A stretch of DNA of 64,000 nt, from the NCBI GenBank assembly GCA_017694795.1, contig JADIMM010000079.1:23654-87653 (forward strand), read 5' to 3'. The notes beneath the pieces are model-generated. The model was not told the origin of the DNA. It did not search any database and worked only from the letters and a program-made list of their open reading frames with translations. Position 1 is the stretch's first letter. Every line of letters starts with the position of its first letter. Shown piece after piece: positions 9,854 to 19,800 of the stretch. The translations under genes and the position numbers were made by a program. This DNA comes from Candidatus Gallitreponema excrementavium. GTDB lineage: Bacteria; Spirochaetota; Spirochaetia; Treponematales; Treponemataceae.

Positions 9854-10273
9854 CTATTCCAAGTCACTGCGGCGAACAAACTTTGTTTTGATTGGAAGCT
9901 TACTTCCAGCCAAACGCATAGCCTCTTCTGCAAGCGTTGGGTCTACACCACCCAACTCAAAAAGAACAGTACCAGGTTTTACTACTGCCACCCAGTATTC
10001 TAATCCACCTTTTCCCTTTCCCATTCGGGTATCGGCAGGTTTCTTAGAATAGGGCTTATCAGGAAATATCCTGGTCCACAACTTTCCGCCTCTCTTAACA
10101 TGGCGGTTCAAGGCAACACGGGCAGCCTCTATCTGACGGTTTGTCAGCCATTTTCTTTCCTGGGAAACAAGACCAAACTCACCGAAATCGATGGAGTTAC
10201 ATCTTGTAGCTTTTCCAGGAATGCTACCACGCTGCACTTTACGATATTTTACTCTTTTAGGTGCAAGAGGCAT
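9854..10273 (-). CDS. rplP: 50S ribosomal protein L16
   Basis: The 139-aa product begins [20 protein letters not shown] and contains [21 protein letters not shown] and [21 protein letters not shown]. It helps shape the A site and 5S rRNA packing. It starts 3 nt after the rpsC stop. Confidence 0.98.
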   Translation of the reverse strand: MPLAPKRVKYRKVQRGSIPGKATRCNSIDFGEFGLVSQERKWLTNRQIEAARVALNRHVKRGGKLWTRIFPDKPYSKKPADTRMGKGKGGLEYWVAVVKPGTVLFELGGVDPTLAEEAMRLAGSKLPIKTKFVRRSDLE

Positions 10274-10276
10274 TTA

Positions 10277-10987
10277 CTAACTCCTTGCTGCAGGCGCAGT
10301 GCGCTCACGGCGTTTTTTATTAAGAAGTGCACCGGCATCTTCTTTATGCTCGTGTCCATACATCATTCCGTTGTAAACCCAAACCTTGATACCGATCTTA
10401 CCAAAAGTTGTATGAGCTTCAGCGAAACCATAATCAATATCAGCCCTCAAGGTATGAAGAGGTGTTCTCCCCTCTTTGTGTTCTTCGACCCTTGACATTT
10501 CGGCACCGCCTAAACGGCCTGAAATACGAATCTTGATACCCTGGGCTCCACCCTTCATTGCTCCGGAAACTGCCTGCTTCAAAGCCTTTCTGAAAGGACT
10601 TCTGTTAACAAGCTGTTTAGCAATATTCTGGGCAATCAACTGGGAATTATTCTCGGAGCGTTTGATTTCCTTAATCTTAATCTGAACTTTTTTGTTCACG
10701 CTCTTCTGGATAATGTTTCCAATTGCCTCGATAGTAGCACCCTTAACACCAATAATAACACCGGGTCTTGCTGTATGAATAACTATAGTTATTCTCTGGG
10801 GATGTCTTATAATCTCCACCTCTGCAACATCGGCATTTTTGGTTTCAGGCAAATCCTGGATTATCTTTCTGATTTTTAAATCCTCGTGGAGTGTATCTGC
10901 ATACTCCCTGGGATCTGCATACCATTTTGAAAGCCAAGTTTTATTAATACCAAGTCTTAATCCAATAGGACTTACTTTCTGACCCAT
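10277..10987 (-). CDS. rpsC: 30S ribosomal protein S3
   Basis: The 236-aa product begins [18 protein letters not shown], holds the KH domain ([20 protein letters not shown]) and the C-terminal [28 protein letters not shown] motif at the mRNA entry channel. Ten in-frame codons upstream overlap rplV and were excluded because S3 proteins begin MGQK. Confidence 0.98.
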   Translation of the reverse strand: MGQKVSPIGLRLGINKTWLSKWYADPREYADTLHEDLKIRKIIQDLPETKNADVAEVEIIRHPQRITIVIHTARPGVIIGVKGATIEAIGNIIQKSVNKKVQIKIKEIKRSENNSQLIAQNIAKQLVNRSPFRKALKQAVSGAMKGGAQGIKIRISGRLGGAEMSRVEEHKEGRTPLHTLRADIDYGFAEAHTTFGKIGIKVWVYNGMMYGHEHKEDAGALLNKKRRERTAPAARS

Positions 10988-10988
10988 C

Positions 10989-11351
10989 TTATACCCCCGC
11001 CTTTTTGATTTCGTCAATAACGACGGTAATATGGCACATTCGTTTCAAAAGCATATCAGCCCTTCCTCTACCTCTAAACCATACTCTCTTAAGCCTAGGT
11101 CCCTCGTCGATTCTGATTTCTTTTACAAAAAGCATATCTTCGTCCAGTTTTTTATTAGCAAACAACGCATTAGAAGCAGCACTCTTCATTGTTTTGCTGA
11201 TAAGTTTTGCACCCTTCTGAGGCATATTCTCAAGCACAGCCATTGCTTCAGGATAAGACTTAAACTTAACACAGTTGGCAACCGGCCTTACCTTAGTCGG
11301 TGACGCAATGAGGAACTTTGATGTGGCTATATATCCGTTTTTATCAGCCAT
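10989..11351 (-). CDS. rplV: 50S ribosomal protein L22
   Basis: The 120-aa product has the L22 features [22 protein letters not shown]-type [20 protein letters not shown] and [20 protein letters not shown] with the beta-hairpin that lines the exit tunnel. It lies 1 nt before rpsC. Confidence 0.96.
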   Translation of the reverse strand: MADKNGYIATSKFLIASPTKVRPVANCVKFKSYPEAMAVLENMPQKGAKLISKTMKSAASNALFANKKLDEDMLFVKEIRIDEGPRLKRVWFRGRGRADMLLKRMCHITVVIDEIKKAGV

Positions 11352-11360
11352 AACTTCACC

Positions 11361-11639
11361 TTACTTCCCAGCTTTTTTGTCGGATCCAGCGTGTCCGCGG
11401 AATGTTCTGGTAGGAGCAAATTCCCCGAGCTTGTGACCCACAAGATTCTCCGTGATATACACAGGAATCCAAGTTTTACCATTGTAGACTGAAATCGTAT
11501 TTCCGACCATTTCAGGAATAATTGTGGAACACCTGGAATAGGTTTTAATCATCTTCCGGTCAGATTCCTTATTCATTTCTACAACTTTCTTATAAAGACT
11601 CTTTTCAATAAAAGGTCCTTTTTTAACAGATCTTGACAC
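11361..11639 (-). CDS. rpsS: 30S ribosomal protein S19
   Basis: The 92-aa product starts [19 protein letters not shown] and contains [20 protein letters not shown] and [17 protein letters not shown]. It lies in the 30S head and contacts S13. It is in the canonical rplB-rpsS-rplV order. Confidence 0.98.
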   Translation of the reverse strand: MSRSVKKGPFIEKSLYKKVVEMNKESDRKMIKTYSRCSTIIPEMVGNTISVYNGKTWIPVYITENLVGHKLGEFAPTRTFRGHAGSDKKAGK

Positions 11640-11650
11640 GATTACTCTCC

Positions 11651-12472
11651 CTACTTACGCCTTGAAACGATAAAGTTATTGGAAACCTTTCGCTTTTTGC
11701 GAGTTTTGTAACCACGGCAGGGCTGTCCCCAGGGTGTAACAGGATTACGACCCTTTCCACGACCTTCACCACCACCAAGCGGATGATCAACCGGGTTCAT
11801 ATTCATACCCAGAACTGTAGGCCTTATACCTCTCCACCTGGAGCGGCCAGCCTTACCGAGCTGTGTATTCATGTGATCCTCGTTTCCTACAACTCCGATT
11901 GTGGCAAAACATTTTCTATGTACCCGGCGCATTTCACTGGAAGGAAGGCGCAGTGTTACATAATCACCCTCTTTTGCAGCAACCAAAGCACTTGCTCCGG
12001 CAGAACGGGCCATCTGTCCACCCTTACCCAAGGTAAGCTCAATATTGTGTACAGTAAAACCAACCGGTATCGCCTCCAAAGGAAGTGCATTTCCTACTTC
12101 CAAGGCAGCATTTTCGCCGCTTACGATTTTCTGTCCAATTTTCAAGCCTCTCGGTGCAAGAATATACCTCTTATCCCCGTCTGCATAGAAAACCAAAGCA
12201 ATATTGGCACTTCTGTTGGGATCATACTCAATGGTCTTCACTGTTCCTGGAACACCATGCTTATCCCTTTTGAAATCAATATCGCGGTACTTCTGTTTAT
12301 GACCGCCTCCCTGATGGCGGACTGAAATCCGTCCACCGGCACCACGGCCACCATGAGATTTTTTTCCCTTGGTAAGACTCTTTTCAGGTCTGTCGCAAGT
12401 AATTTCATCTCTCCGCAGGTCAATTCGTGTTCTGGTACCTGCGGTAACCGGCTTATATACTTTTAGAGCCAT
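11651..12472 (-). CDS. rplB: 50S ribosomal protein L2
   Basis: The 273-aa product has the L2 core: [40 protein letters not shown], and the catalytic-region histidine segment [20 protein letters not shown] next to the peptidyl transferase centre. Full length. Confidence 0.98.
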   Translation of the reverse strand: MALKVYKPVTAGTRTRIDLRRDEITCDRPEKSLTKGKKSHGGRGAGGRISVRHQGGGHKQKYRDIDFKRDKHGVPGTVKTIEYDPNRSANIALVFYADGDKRYILAPRGLKIGQKIVSGENAALEVGNALPLEAIPVGFTVHNIELTLGKGGQMARSAGASALVAAKEGDYVTLRLPSSEMRRVHRKCFATIGVVGNEDHMNTQLGKAGRSRWRGIRPTVLGMNMNPVDHPLGGGEGRGKGRNPVTPWGQPCRGYKTRKKRKVSNNFIVSRRK

Positions 12473-12505
12473 TCTGGTCTACCCCTTTGTAACGCAGTCC
12501 CGGGT

Positions 12506-12790
12506 TTAAACACCCTCGAACACCTTTATAGTTTCGCCAGGTGCCAACCTGACGATTGCCTTCTTCCAACTGGAAGTCCGGCCAGGTCTTGTCCGACCCC
12601 GTTTCATTTTTCCAAATACATTCATTACGGTGCAGTCAACAACTTTTACTCCGAAAAGTCTGGCAACAGCTTCCTTAATCTGAATCTTTGAAGCATCAGG
12701 CCGTACTTTAAAAACATACTTACCTTCTTCCCTCAAAAGATTGGATTTTTCGCTCAGCACCGGTCTAATGAGGATCTGATCATAAGTCAT
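12506..12790 (-). CDS. rplW: 50S ribosomal protein L23
   Basis: The 94-aa product (ILIRPVLSEKSNLLREEGKY, VRPDASKIQIKEAVARLFGV, MKRGRTRPGRTSSWKKAIV) is L23, the exit-tunnel protein that binds trigger factor. Its start overlaps the rplD stop by 4 nt (ATGA), which indicates coupled translation. Confidence 0.97.
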   Translation of the reverse strand: MTYDQILIRPVLSEKSNLLREEGKYVFKVRPDASKIQIKEAVARLFGVKVVDCTVMNVFGKMKRGRTRPGRTSSWKKAIVRLAPGETIKVFEGV

Positions 12791-13428
12791 GCCTGTACCT
12801 CCTCATCTGAACCATAAAATTCGTTCAAGCTTTTTACAGCTGATTCCAAAACAAGAACCTTCCTGCCATAAAACAAGTCATGGGCCCTTAATCTGTTATA
12901 AGAGAGGAACGACAACTTTGGAAGATTCCTTCCGGCCCTCTTTATCATCTTGTCATCATCCTTAAGAACAAGAACTGTCCTTTCATCTTTAACAAAATTT
13001 GCAAGAACCTTCGTCAAATCCTTTGTCTTACCACTTTCAACTGTAAAATCTTCTATTACTGTGAGAATATCACTCTGGGCTTTCAGGCTCAAAATTGATT
13101 TCATCGCCAGTCTCTTTGCCTTTTTAGGCATTACAAAACCAAAATCGCGCGGTTTAGGACCAAATACAACTCCGCCGCCTCTTAAAAGGGGTGACTTTTT
13201 ATCACCACGGCGGGCATTACCTGTTCCCTTCTGCTTATAAGGCTTAGCATTGCTTCCATGAACCTCTGCACGGTCCTTTGTACAAGCAGTACCAACACGC
13301 TTATTTGCCAATTCATTATTGATGGCATAGTAAATGACATCTTCATTTACCGGAAGACCGAACACCCTCTCGTTAAGCTCTACGGTCCTTAATTCCTTGC
13401 CATCGACCGAAAATACCTTTTTTTCCAT
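12787..13428 (-). CDS. rplD: 50S ribosomal protein L4
   Basis: The 213-aa product has the L4 tunnel loop KPYKQKGTGNARRGDKKSPL followed by GGGVVFGPKPRDFGF and a C-terminal ERTVLVLKDDDKMIKRAGRNL fold. In Escherichia coli L4 represses the S10 operon; no corresponding leader was identified here. Confidence 0.97.
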   Translation of the reverse strand: MEKKVFSVDGKELRTVELNERVFGLPVNEDVIYYAINNELANKRVGTACTKDRAEVHGSNAKPYKQKGTGNARRGDKKSPLLRGGGVVFGPKPRDFGFVMPKKAKRLAMKSILSLKAQSDILTVIEDFTVESGKTKDLTKVLANFVKDERTVLVLKDDDKMIKRAGRNLPKLSFLSYNRLRAHDLFYGRKVLVLESAVKSLNEFYGSDEEVQA

Positions 13429-13443
13429 AAGATTCTCCGTTCG

Positions 13444-14070
13444 TTACCTTTCCTTTTTAACCGCAGACTTAATAATCAGCGTACAATCTTTATTCCCGGG
13501 CACAGACCCACGAACCATCATAACCTTCATCTCAGGATCAACTTTTACTATCTTGAGATTCTGAACGGTTACCCGCTCACGACCCATACGACCGGCCATT
13601 TTGACATTTTTAAATGTCTTGCCAGGATAAGTACACTGTCCTGTTCCACCGGCTTCCCTGTGAAACTTTGAACCGTGGGACTTGCGTCCACCGCCGAACC
13701 CCCAGCGTTTCATAACACCCTGGGTACCTTTTCCTTTTGAAGTGGCAACAACATCTACAAAGCGTGTTGATTCAAAAAGCTCTACACCGAGCTGATTTCC
13801 AACTGCCACTTCGTTGGTAAATCCACGGAATTCCTTTACGAATTTCTTAGGATTTACACCTTCGGGATACTGACCTGACACCGGTTTAGTAATTCTGCTT
13901 TTTTTAAGATCTTCAGCACCAAGAACCACAGCATCATAACCGTCTTTTTCTTTGTTTTTGATTGACAAAACCGTATTAGGACTTACCTGGATCACGGTTA
14001 CCGGAGTTAAATTTCCGGCTTCATCAAAAACCTGGGTCATTCCAATTTTCTTTCCAATCAGACCTATCAT
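13444..14070 (-). CDS. rplC: 50S ribosomal protein L3
   Basis: The 208-aa product starts MIGLIGKKIGMTQVFDEAG and contains the conserved GFGGGRKSHGSKFHREAGGT loop near the peptidyl transferase centre and PGKTFKNVKMAGRMGRERV. It is 75 nt after rpsJ; that gap holds no obvious signal. Confidence 0.98.
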   Translation of the reverse strand: MIGLIGKKIGMTQVFDEAGNLTPVTVIQVSPNTVLSIKNKEKDGYDAVVLGAEDLKKSRITKPVSGQYPEGVNPKKFVKEFRGFTNEVAVGNQLGVELFESTRFVDVVATSKGKGTQGVMKRWGFGGGRKSHGSKFHREAGGTGQCTYPGKTFKNVKMAGRMGRERVTVQNLKIVKVDPEMKVMMVRGSVPGNKDCTLIIKSAVKKER

Positions 14071-14145
14071 TCTGATTACTCCTTAAATAGCACGTTATTT
14101 CCTGATCCTGGAAACCGTCTGCCAAAATACAAAAAAAAACAAAAA

Positions 14146-14454
14146 CTATTGTTTAATTTCTACATCAACACCAGCGGGTAATTCCAACTTCATCAAGGAA
14201 TCCATAACCTCGGAAGAAGGTTCAATGATATCTATCAACCGCTTGTGCGTCCGCATCTCAAACTGTTCCCTAGACTTTTTATTAACATGGGGAGAACGGA
14301 GAACCGTTATCTTGTTAATCCTCGTAGGAAGGGGGATAGGGCCTGAAACCTTTGCACCTGCCTTCTGAACCGTCTGAACAATTGATTTTGCGCTCTGATC
14401 AATCAACTCAACATCAAAACCACGAAGCCTGACGCGAATTTTCTCGTTAGCCAT
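14146..14454 (-). CDS. rpsJ: 30S ribosomal protein S10
   Basis: The 102-aa product ([57 protein letters not shown]) is S10, which is also the transcription antitermination factor NusE. ATG at 14454 follows a CTGGAGGAAAA Shine-Dalgarno; the seven codons upstream lie in the tuf-rpsJ hairpin and were excluded. Confidence 0.98.
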   Translation of the reverse strand: MANEKIRVRLRGFDVELIDQSAKSIVQTVQKAGAKVSGPIPLPTRINKITVLRSPHVNKKSREQFEMRTHKRLIDIIEPSSEVMDSLMKLELPAGVDVEIKQ

Positions 14455-14470
14455 TTTTCCTCCAGAAGAA

Positions 14471-14496
14471 AACATCGGTCAATACTGACCGATGTT
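14471..14496 (-). terminator. tuf-rpsJ intercistronic hairpin, possible partial terminator
   Basis: A perfect 11-bp stem (AACATCGGTCA with TGACCGATGTT) closes a 4-nt loop in the 54-nt gap between tuf and rpsJ. In the mRNA it is followed by TTTTCTTCT, a weak U-tract, and then the rpsJ Shine-Dalgarno. It could attenuate read-through so that EF-Tu is made in excess over ribosomal proteins, or it could be a processing site; the function is inferred. Confidence 0.6.
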
Positions 14497-14508
14497 CAAA
14501 CCTTCATC

Positions 14509-15696
14509 TTACTCAATAATTTCAGTTACCTGACCTGAAGCAACAGTACGTCCACCTTCGCGGATAGCGAATTTAAGACCCTTGTCCATAGCTACAGGAT
14601 GAATAAGCTCTCCGATAATCTTGGTATTGTCACCTGGTTTTACCATATCAACACCGGCAGGAAGAGTAATTGTTCCTGTAATATCTGTAGTCCTGAAATA
14701 GAACTGAGGGCGGTATCCGGTAAAGAACGGACTGTGCCTTCCACCTTCTTCCTTTGAAAGAACATAAATCTGTCCTTCAAATTTGCTGTGGGGTTTAATT
14801 GAACCGGGTTTGGCGAGAACCTGTCCGCGTTCAACATCTTTCTTATCAACACCACGGAGAAGAATACCAACGTTATCTCCGGCCATACCCTGATCCAGTG
14901 TTTTCTGGAACATTTCAATACCGGTTACAACAGACTTGGCTGTAGGCCTGATACCAACGATTTCAACTTCGTCGTTAAGATTTACAACACCTGTCTCGAT
15001 ACGTCCTGTTACAACAGTACCACGTCCTGAAATTGTAAAAATATCTTCAATCGGCATCAGGAAGGGCTTTGCATCATCCCTTACAGGGTCATCAAAATAT
15101 GTATCCATGGCATCCAAAAGCTCATCAATACATTTTGTATCCTCTTCACTGGCTCCATCCTGAAGAGCTTTGAAAGCAGAACCTTTAATAATCGGAGTAT
15201 CCCTTGAATAACCATATTCTTCGAGAACATCCCTGACTTCTTCCTCTACCAATTCCAAAAGCTCAGGATCATCAACAAGGTCAACCTTGTTCAGGAAAAC
15301 CAAAAGCTTAGGTACACCTACCTGACGGGCAAGAAGGATGTGCTCCCTTGTCTGAGGCATAACTGAATCAGGAGCAGAAACTACCAGGATAGCACCGTCC
15401 ATCTGGGCAGCACCGGTAATCATGTTCTTGATGTAATCTGCATGTCCGGGACAGTCAATATGAGCATAGTGACGTTTCTGGGACTGATACTCAAGGTGAC
15501 GTGTGTTAATTGTAATACCACGGGCTTTTTCTTCCGGAGCATTATCAATTTCATCATACTTCAATGCCTTGTCGCCGAATTTCTTTGCACAATGCATTGT
15601 AATTGCCGCAGAAAGAGTTGTCTTTCCATGGTCAACGTGACCGATGGTTCCAACGTTCATGTGCGGTTTAGTTCTTTCAAACTTTTCCTTTGCCAT
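14509..15696 (-). CDS. tuf: Translation elongation factor Tu
   Basis: The 395-aa GTPase delivers aminoacyl-tRNA to the ribosome. G motifs are all present: GHVDHGKTT (G1), RGITINTRH (G2), [11 protein letters not shown] (G3), NKVDL (G4) and GSAFKAL (G5). Domains 2 and 3 follow ([19 protein letters not shown], then [14 protein letters not shown]). ATG at 15696 follows an AAGGAGG Shine-Dalgarno; nine upstream in-frame codons are not needed. It is the first gene of the cluster, directly before rpsJ; fusA, rpsG and rpsL are not in the window. Confidence 0.99.
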   Translation of the reverse strand: MAKEKFERTKPHMNVGTIGHVDHGKTTLSAAITMHCAKKFGDKALKYDEIDNAPEEKARGITINTRHLEYQSQKRHYAHIDCPGHADYIKNMITGAAQMDGAILVVSAPDSVMPQTREHILLARQVGVPKLLVFLNKVDLVDDPELLELVEEEVRDVLEEYGYSRDTPIIKGSAFKALQDGASEEDTKCIDELLDAMDTYFDDPVRDDAKPFLMPIEDIFTISGRGTVVTGRIETGVVNLNDEVEIVGIRPTAKSVVTGIEMFQKTLDQGMAGDNVGILLRGVDKKDVERGQVLAKPGSIKPHSKFEGQIYVLSKEEGGRHSPFFTGYRPQFYFRTTDITGTITLPAGVDMVKPGDNTKIIGELIHPVAMDKGLKFAIREGGRTVASGQVTEIIE

Positions 15697-16089
15697 TTGA
15701 TCCTCCTTAAAGATGTCAGGCAATTTGCAAAATAAAAGATAATGAACACTTTATTTGAAATACAGAACCCAAACAGAGTCGCCTGTATCCGTGCACCTAT
15801 ATAAAATAAAAACTGTTATGAAGATTGAATAAGGAGGGACTTTCTGCTAGTCATATACGGAAGAGGCATCATATCTGATTCGATACCCCATGGCCGATAC
15901 CACCTGATCATTAAAAATCTTCAAAACTAATTCTTATGACTGGTTTGGCATCATTGAGCCTGATCCACCCTGGTTTACCCGATACTGAAACCAGGAATAT
16001 AAAGCATCCTGAGTGCACCGCACCCTTTACGGTCTTTATAAAGTGGATTCTCAAAGATCACCAGGTAAGGACAATTATCCCAAACCCAT
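15697..16089 (-). promoter_or_regulatory. Long tuf 5' leader (~390 nt), non-coding
   Basis: The transcript from the promoter at 16096-16124 would carry about 390 nt before tuf. No credible ORF, tRNA or known riboswitch was recognised. An 8-bp hairpin (CCTGGTTT with AAACCAGG, at 15969-15995) is the clearest structure. Such a leader might serve growth-rate or autogenous control, but the sequence does not show how. Bases 16125-16272 beyond the promoter are AT-rich with no gene. Confidence 0.45.
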
Positions 16090-16095
16090 AGGGAA

Positions 16096-16124
16096 GTTAT
16101 ACATAAAATAAAAAAAAAGGTCAA
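16096..16124 (-). promoter_or_regulatory. Sigma70 promoter for the tuf/ribosomal cluster
   Basis: On the minus strand TTGACC (16124-16119) and TATAAC (16101-16096) are separated by exactly 17 nt that are almost all T and A. This is the best promoter match upstream of tuf and would start transcription near 16089. Confidence 0.7.
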
Positions 16125-16272
16125 GTAACAGAAAAACAAAAGACCCGATAAAATGAATTCAAAATCAATTGCATTTTCATAATTTCTAAACCGGAGACAG
16201 ACCGGAAATAAAAAAAGTGTTAAGAATTAAAAAGACATATTTTTTTAACAAGCCCAGCCCACCTCTATCCGT

Positions 16273-16313
16273 AAAAAAACAGGGGGTAAAGCCATTTAAT
16301 TTGCTTTACCCCC
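16273..16313 (-). terminator. Intrinsic terminator after the XRE regulator gene
   Basis: On the minus strand an 11-bp stem (GGGGGTAAAGC with its complement, 16282-16313) is followed after two bases by a run of seven T. It lies 39 nt beyond the stop of the XRE gene and separates it from the tuf promoter. Confidence 0.8.
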
Positions 16314-16351
16314 CGTCAACCGTAAAATAGATATAAACCTCATCCAGGATT

Positions 16352-16699
16352 CTAAGGTCTTACAACTTCTTTACTGTTCTGTTTTTGAATTGCATTAACG
16401 AGAGCCTCAACAACCAGCACATCCCTTTCGCTGAGATTAGCGAGATTGGATGATATTCTCTGGATTTTCTTGGACTGCCCGTCATTTTCCATTCTGGAGT
16501 CATGACCGGTCACAAGGTACTCAACAGAAACACCAAGAGCCTTTGCAATTTTTACTGCAAATTCTGCACTCGGGATTGAGTTATGCCCGGTGAGATAGTT
16601 TCCCAGTGTGTTTTTGCTAATGCCAGTCATGGCTGCAAGCTCCTTAAGTTGAATATCCTGGTAATCCAACTCAGCTTTAAGGTTGTCTTTAAAACTCAT
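16352..16699 (-). CDS. XRE/Cro-type helix-turn-helix transcriptional regulator (115 aa)
   Basis: The N-terminal ~65 residues form an HTH_3 domain: LKELAAMTGISKNTLGNYLTG is the helix-turn-helix, followed by PSAEFAVKIAKALGVSVEYLVTG. The C-terminal ~45 residues (ISSNLANLSERDVLVVEALV) are helical and may dimerise. It would bind DNA as a dimer; the target is unknown. The gene stands alone, with its own terminator downstream. The ATG at 16699 has no Shine-Dalgarno but a TATTAT box lies 6 nt before it, so its mRNA is predicted to be leaderless. Similar small regulators are common as single genes in spirochaetes; a phage origin has no support here. Confidence 0.85.
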   Translation of the reverse strand: MSFKDNLKAELDYQDIQLKELAAMTGISKNTLGNYLTGHNSIPSAEFAVKIAKALGVSVEYLVTGHDSRMENDGQSKKIQRISSNLANLSERDVLVVEALVNAIQKQNSKEVVRP

Positions 16700-16705
16700 A
16701 ATTAG

Positions 16706-16711
16706 ATAATA
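16706..16711 (-). promoter_or_regulatory. -10 box of a leaderless promoter for the XRE gene
   Basis: TATTAT on the minus strand is followed by six bases (CTAATT) and then the ATG. No good -35 hexamer is visible at 17 nt (ATCCCT), so confidence is moderate. The spacing matches three other genes in the window. Confidence 0.45.
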
Positions 16712-16855
16712 CTTTAAATAGATAAAAAAGGGATTAATAATAATTAATTTTAATTATTACATATAAAAATTCAAACCATATTTAATTACACAAAGCAGTG
16801 CTCAGAGAAATAGGAGTCAATTTTTGAACACTGCACCCTCACAGAACCCTGTTTT

Positions 16856-19800
16856 TTATTCTGCAGCAGCCAAAGGCTCCTCTCCCTCCAATGTCAATGC
16901 AATATCCCCGTAAATTCCAGGTTTATAGCCGGAATCCGGAAAATTCATATATTTTAGGTTCATTTCTGCAAGATTACTTCCGGAAAGCCGGATCATTGTA
17001 TCCGGGTTCCTGGTTAAAGCATCATAAGCCCGGAGGGACTCTGTAAGGGATGCTATTCCTCTTATATTCTTTTCGGAATCTCCACCTATTCCGGCAAGGT
17101 AATAAAGAGTAACACCCAGATTATTTGCCGTTTCCATGTACATCTTGACAAATTCACTGTGATCAACCCTTACCTGCGGAATAACAATTCCGTATTGAAC
17201 ACGGAGGGTCTCCAGCTTTTCCATCAGCCTTGTATAATACCCCTGGGCAGCCCCATAATCCCCCCGCAGGAAAAAAGCATTCCCCATTGCATACATCAAA
17301 TTCTTATCATCAGGATTTTCTCCATACGCCCTGGAAAAATTATTGAGAGCCTCTTCGTAATTTTCAAAGGAATAATTTATACATCCCATTTTATATCTTA
17401 CACTATCCGTATCATTAAGATTTTCCACTGCGTTCGTGTAAGATTCCAAGGCCTGGTTATAGTTCCCTGAAAGGAAATAATCCATATCACCTATGTCTGC
17501 ATACAAAAGCCCGCCGGTAATATCAGGATTTATGGTTCTGCTTTCCAAGGAATCCTGATACATTGTTATACCCTTTGCATAGATTTCTCCGGCTGGAATA
17601 TACTCGGCTCCGGCCGCATAAGACTCACCCAAAAGCCTGCAGGCATCAATATTCCTGATGATTCGCCCCGGATTCATCTTTTGAGCTTCGTCAAAAAGCC
17701 TGACCGCTTCTTTCAGGGAGGGTATCGCACTTGAATAATTGCCGTTATAGATAAAATATTTACCGTAATTGTAATGGGATTCAGGTACATCCCCTGCCTG
17801 GGCAACTGATTTTTCAAGAAGACTCCGGACATCGGTTATCATCGGCCTCAGGTAATCATCATCACCCCCTGGAGGTGCATAGCGCTTTTCCAACATATAG
17901 CCGCTTAATTCCACAAGGGTATCAGAATCAAGGACAGCCTTTTTCTGCATAAAATAATCTTTCAACGGTAGGACTTCCGCCAGCTGGTCAGTACGGATGT
18001 TATAACGTAAAAGACGGCCAAGGTACAAATCCTTCCGGCCTTCTGTATCAATAAGCTCCTGGTAAACACTTCCTGCCAAATCATACTTTGAAGGATCAAG
18101 CCCCCCCCACTCCATGTAAATATCGCCTAAAAGCAGTTTTCCGTCTTTATCATTTACAAAAACATCCAGAACCTTTCTTTTTACAATTTCTTCAGCCTTC
18201 TCATAATTCAGAAGCTCGTAACACTCCATAAAAGCATATTCCAAGGGCGGGTTTTTATCCTTTGGATAGCGGTAAATCATTCTTTCGTACATAGAGGACG
18301 CCAACTGGTACTGTTTTTTCTCCCTATACCCGCGGGCGTACTTATAATACCAATTTTTACTTTCCCTGTATCTTGCACCCTCGTTAAAGTAATTCTGTGA
18401 CAAAGTAAAACGGTTATCCTCAAGACATTCATACCCCTTGGTATAAAGGCTTCTGGCTTTTAACGGGTTGTACAAGAATTCCCTGCCGAGGAAAAATACA
18501 CAGCCCAAAAGTATAATACCGATTAAGGACAGGCAGGCAACAGGAAGAATCTTGTAACGGAAAACATAACCCAAAGACGATTTTTCATCCTCTCGGTCAA
18601 AGCCGCTTCTTTTTTCAAAAAATTTGGGAACATCAATACTGCGGTCAAGGATTTTTCCTGTAGTATTGGCAACCTGTTTCGCAGGAGCATGGTTTACCAC
18701 CAGATTCACAACTTCCTGAATCTGGGCTTCGGGAACAACGGCATTGAGAATCAAATCCTCTATGGCAACCCTTAAATTCAGGGGGTATAAATTCAAATTA
18801 TTAATAAATTTTTCAAAATCTTTTTCAGAAATGCTGAATTTTACAGAATTTTTAGACCCATAAACCAGATTCTGTGCCGGATGTCCCGGTATGTCAGAAA
18901 GCCCCGGAATACCGCCGAAAGAAAAATCTTCGCCGAATGACTCTTGTCCGTCAGAAAATCCTTGGAGATTAAAATTATCCTGAATTCCGTCATTCTCCAA
19001 AGAAAAAGAATCCGGACTGTCTATGGAAAAGGATGTATCCCCGGGAGAGTCACCCTCCGGAGGGTTAAAATCTTTAAAATCATCCAGAGGTTCCTCCGGA
19101 ACAGAAAGATTCACTTCCTCAGACGGTGCAGGGCCGGCTCCGGATGTGCCACCGGAAAAATTCCCGGCATTTGAATTCTCATCCCCTGCCGGGAAATCCG
19201 GAATTTCAAAATCATCCGCTGAAAAATCCGAACCTAAATCCATTGAATCCAGATCAGGAAGGGAAGCTGAAGAAGATATATCTCCAGGACTTTCCGCAGG
19301 TTCCTGCAAGGAACCGGTATCCATAATATCGTCAAAATCCAGGGATTCAAAACCGGAACCGTCATCTCCGGCACCGGCATCCTGAGATCCGGAACCAGGG
19401 GAGGAAGCATCCTCTTCCGAAGCAAAAACGGTAGGGGAATCCAAATCTTCGTTTACTGCCCCAAGGCTACCGCCGGTCTCATCTTTCATATCGTTAACTG
19501 TATCCGACAAAACTTGTCCGGCATCAGGATTTTCACCTGTACCTGAATTGTCTGGAATACCATCTTCAGTCTTTAAAACAGAGGATTCCGTACTTCCGGA
19601 AACATCCGGAGAAGATGCCCTCCCTTCTGTTTTCCCGGAATCCTCATTGGAAGAAAAAGCATTAAAGGAATCGTCAAAATCCGGAATATCAAAAGATTCA
19701 AAGTCTGAATTTTCCCCCGGGGAAACTTCAGAAACATCTTCTGCATCAGACCCCCCGGACATTAAATCATCATCCCCAAATTCAGGAACTGAAAAATCCG

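Noticed and set aside
15724..16272. tRNA or small stable RNA in the tuf leader
   Set aside because: No cloverleaf with a T-loop (GGTTCGA-like) or CCA end was found on either strand.
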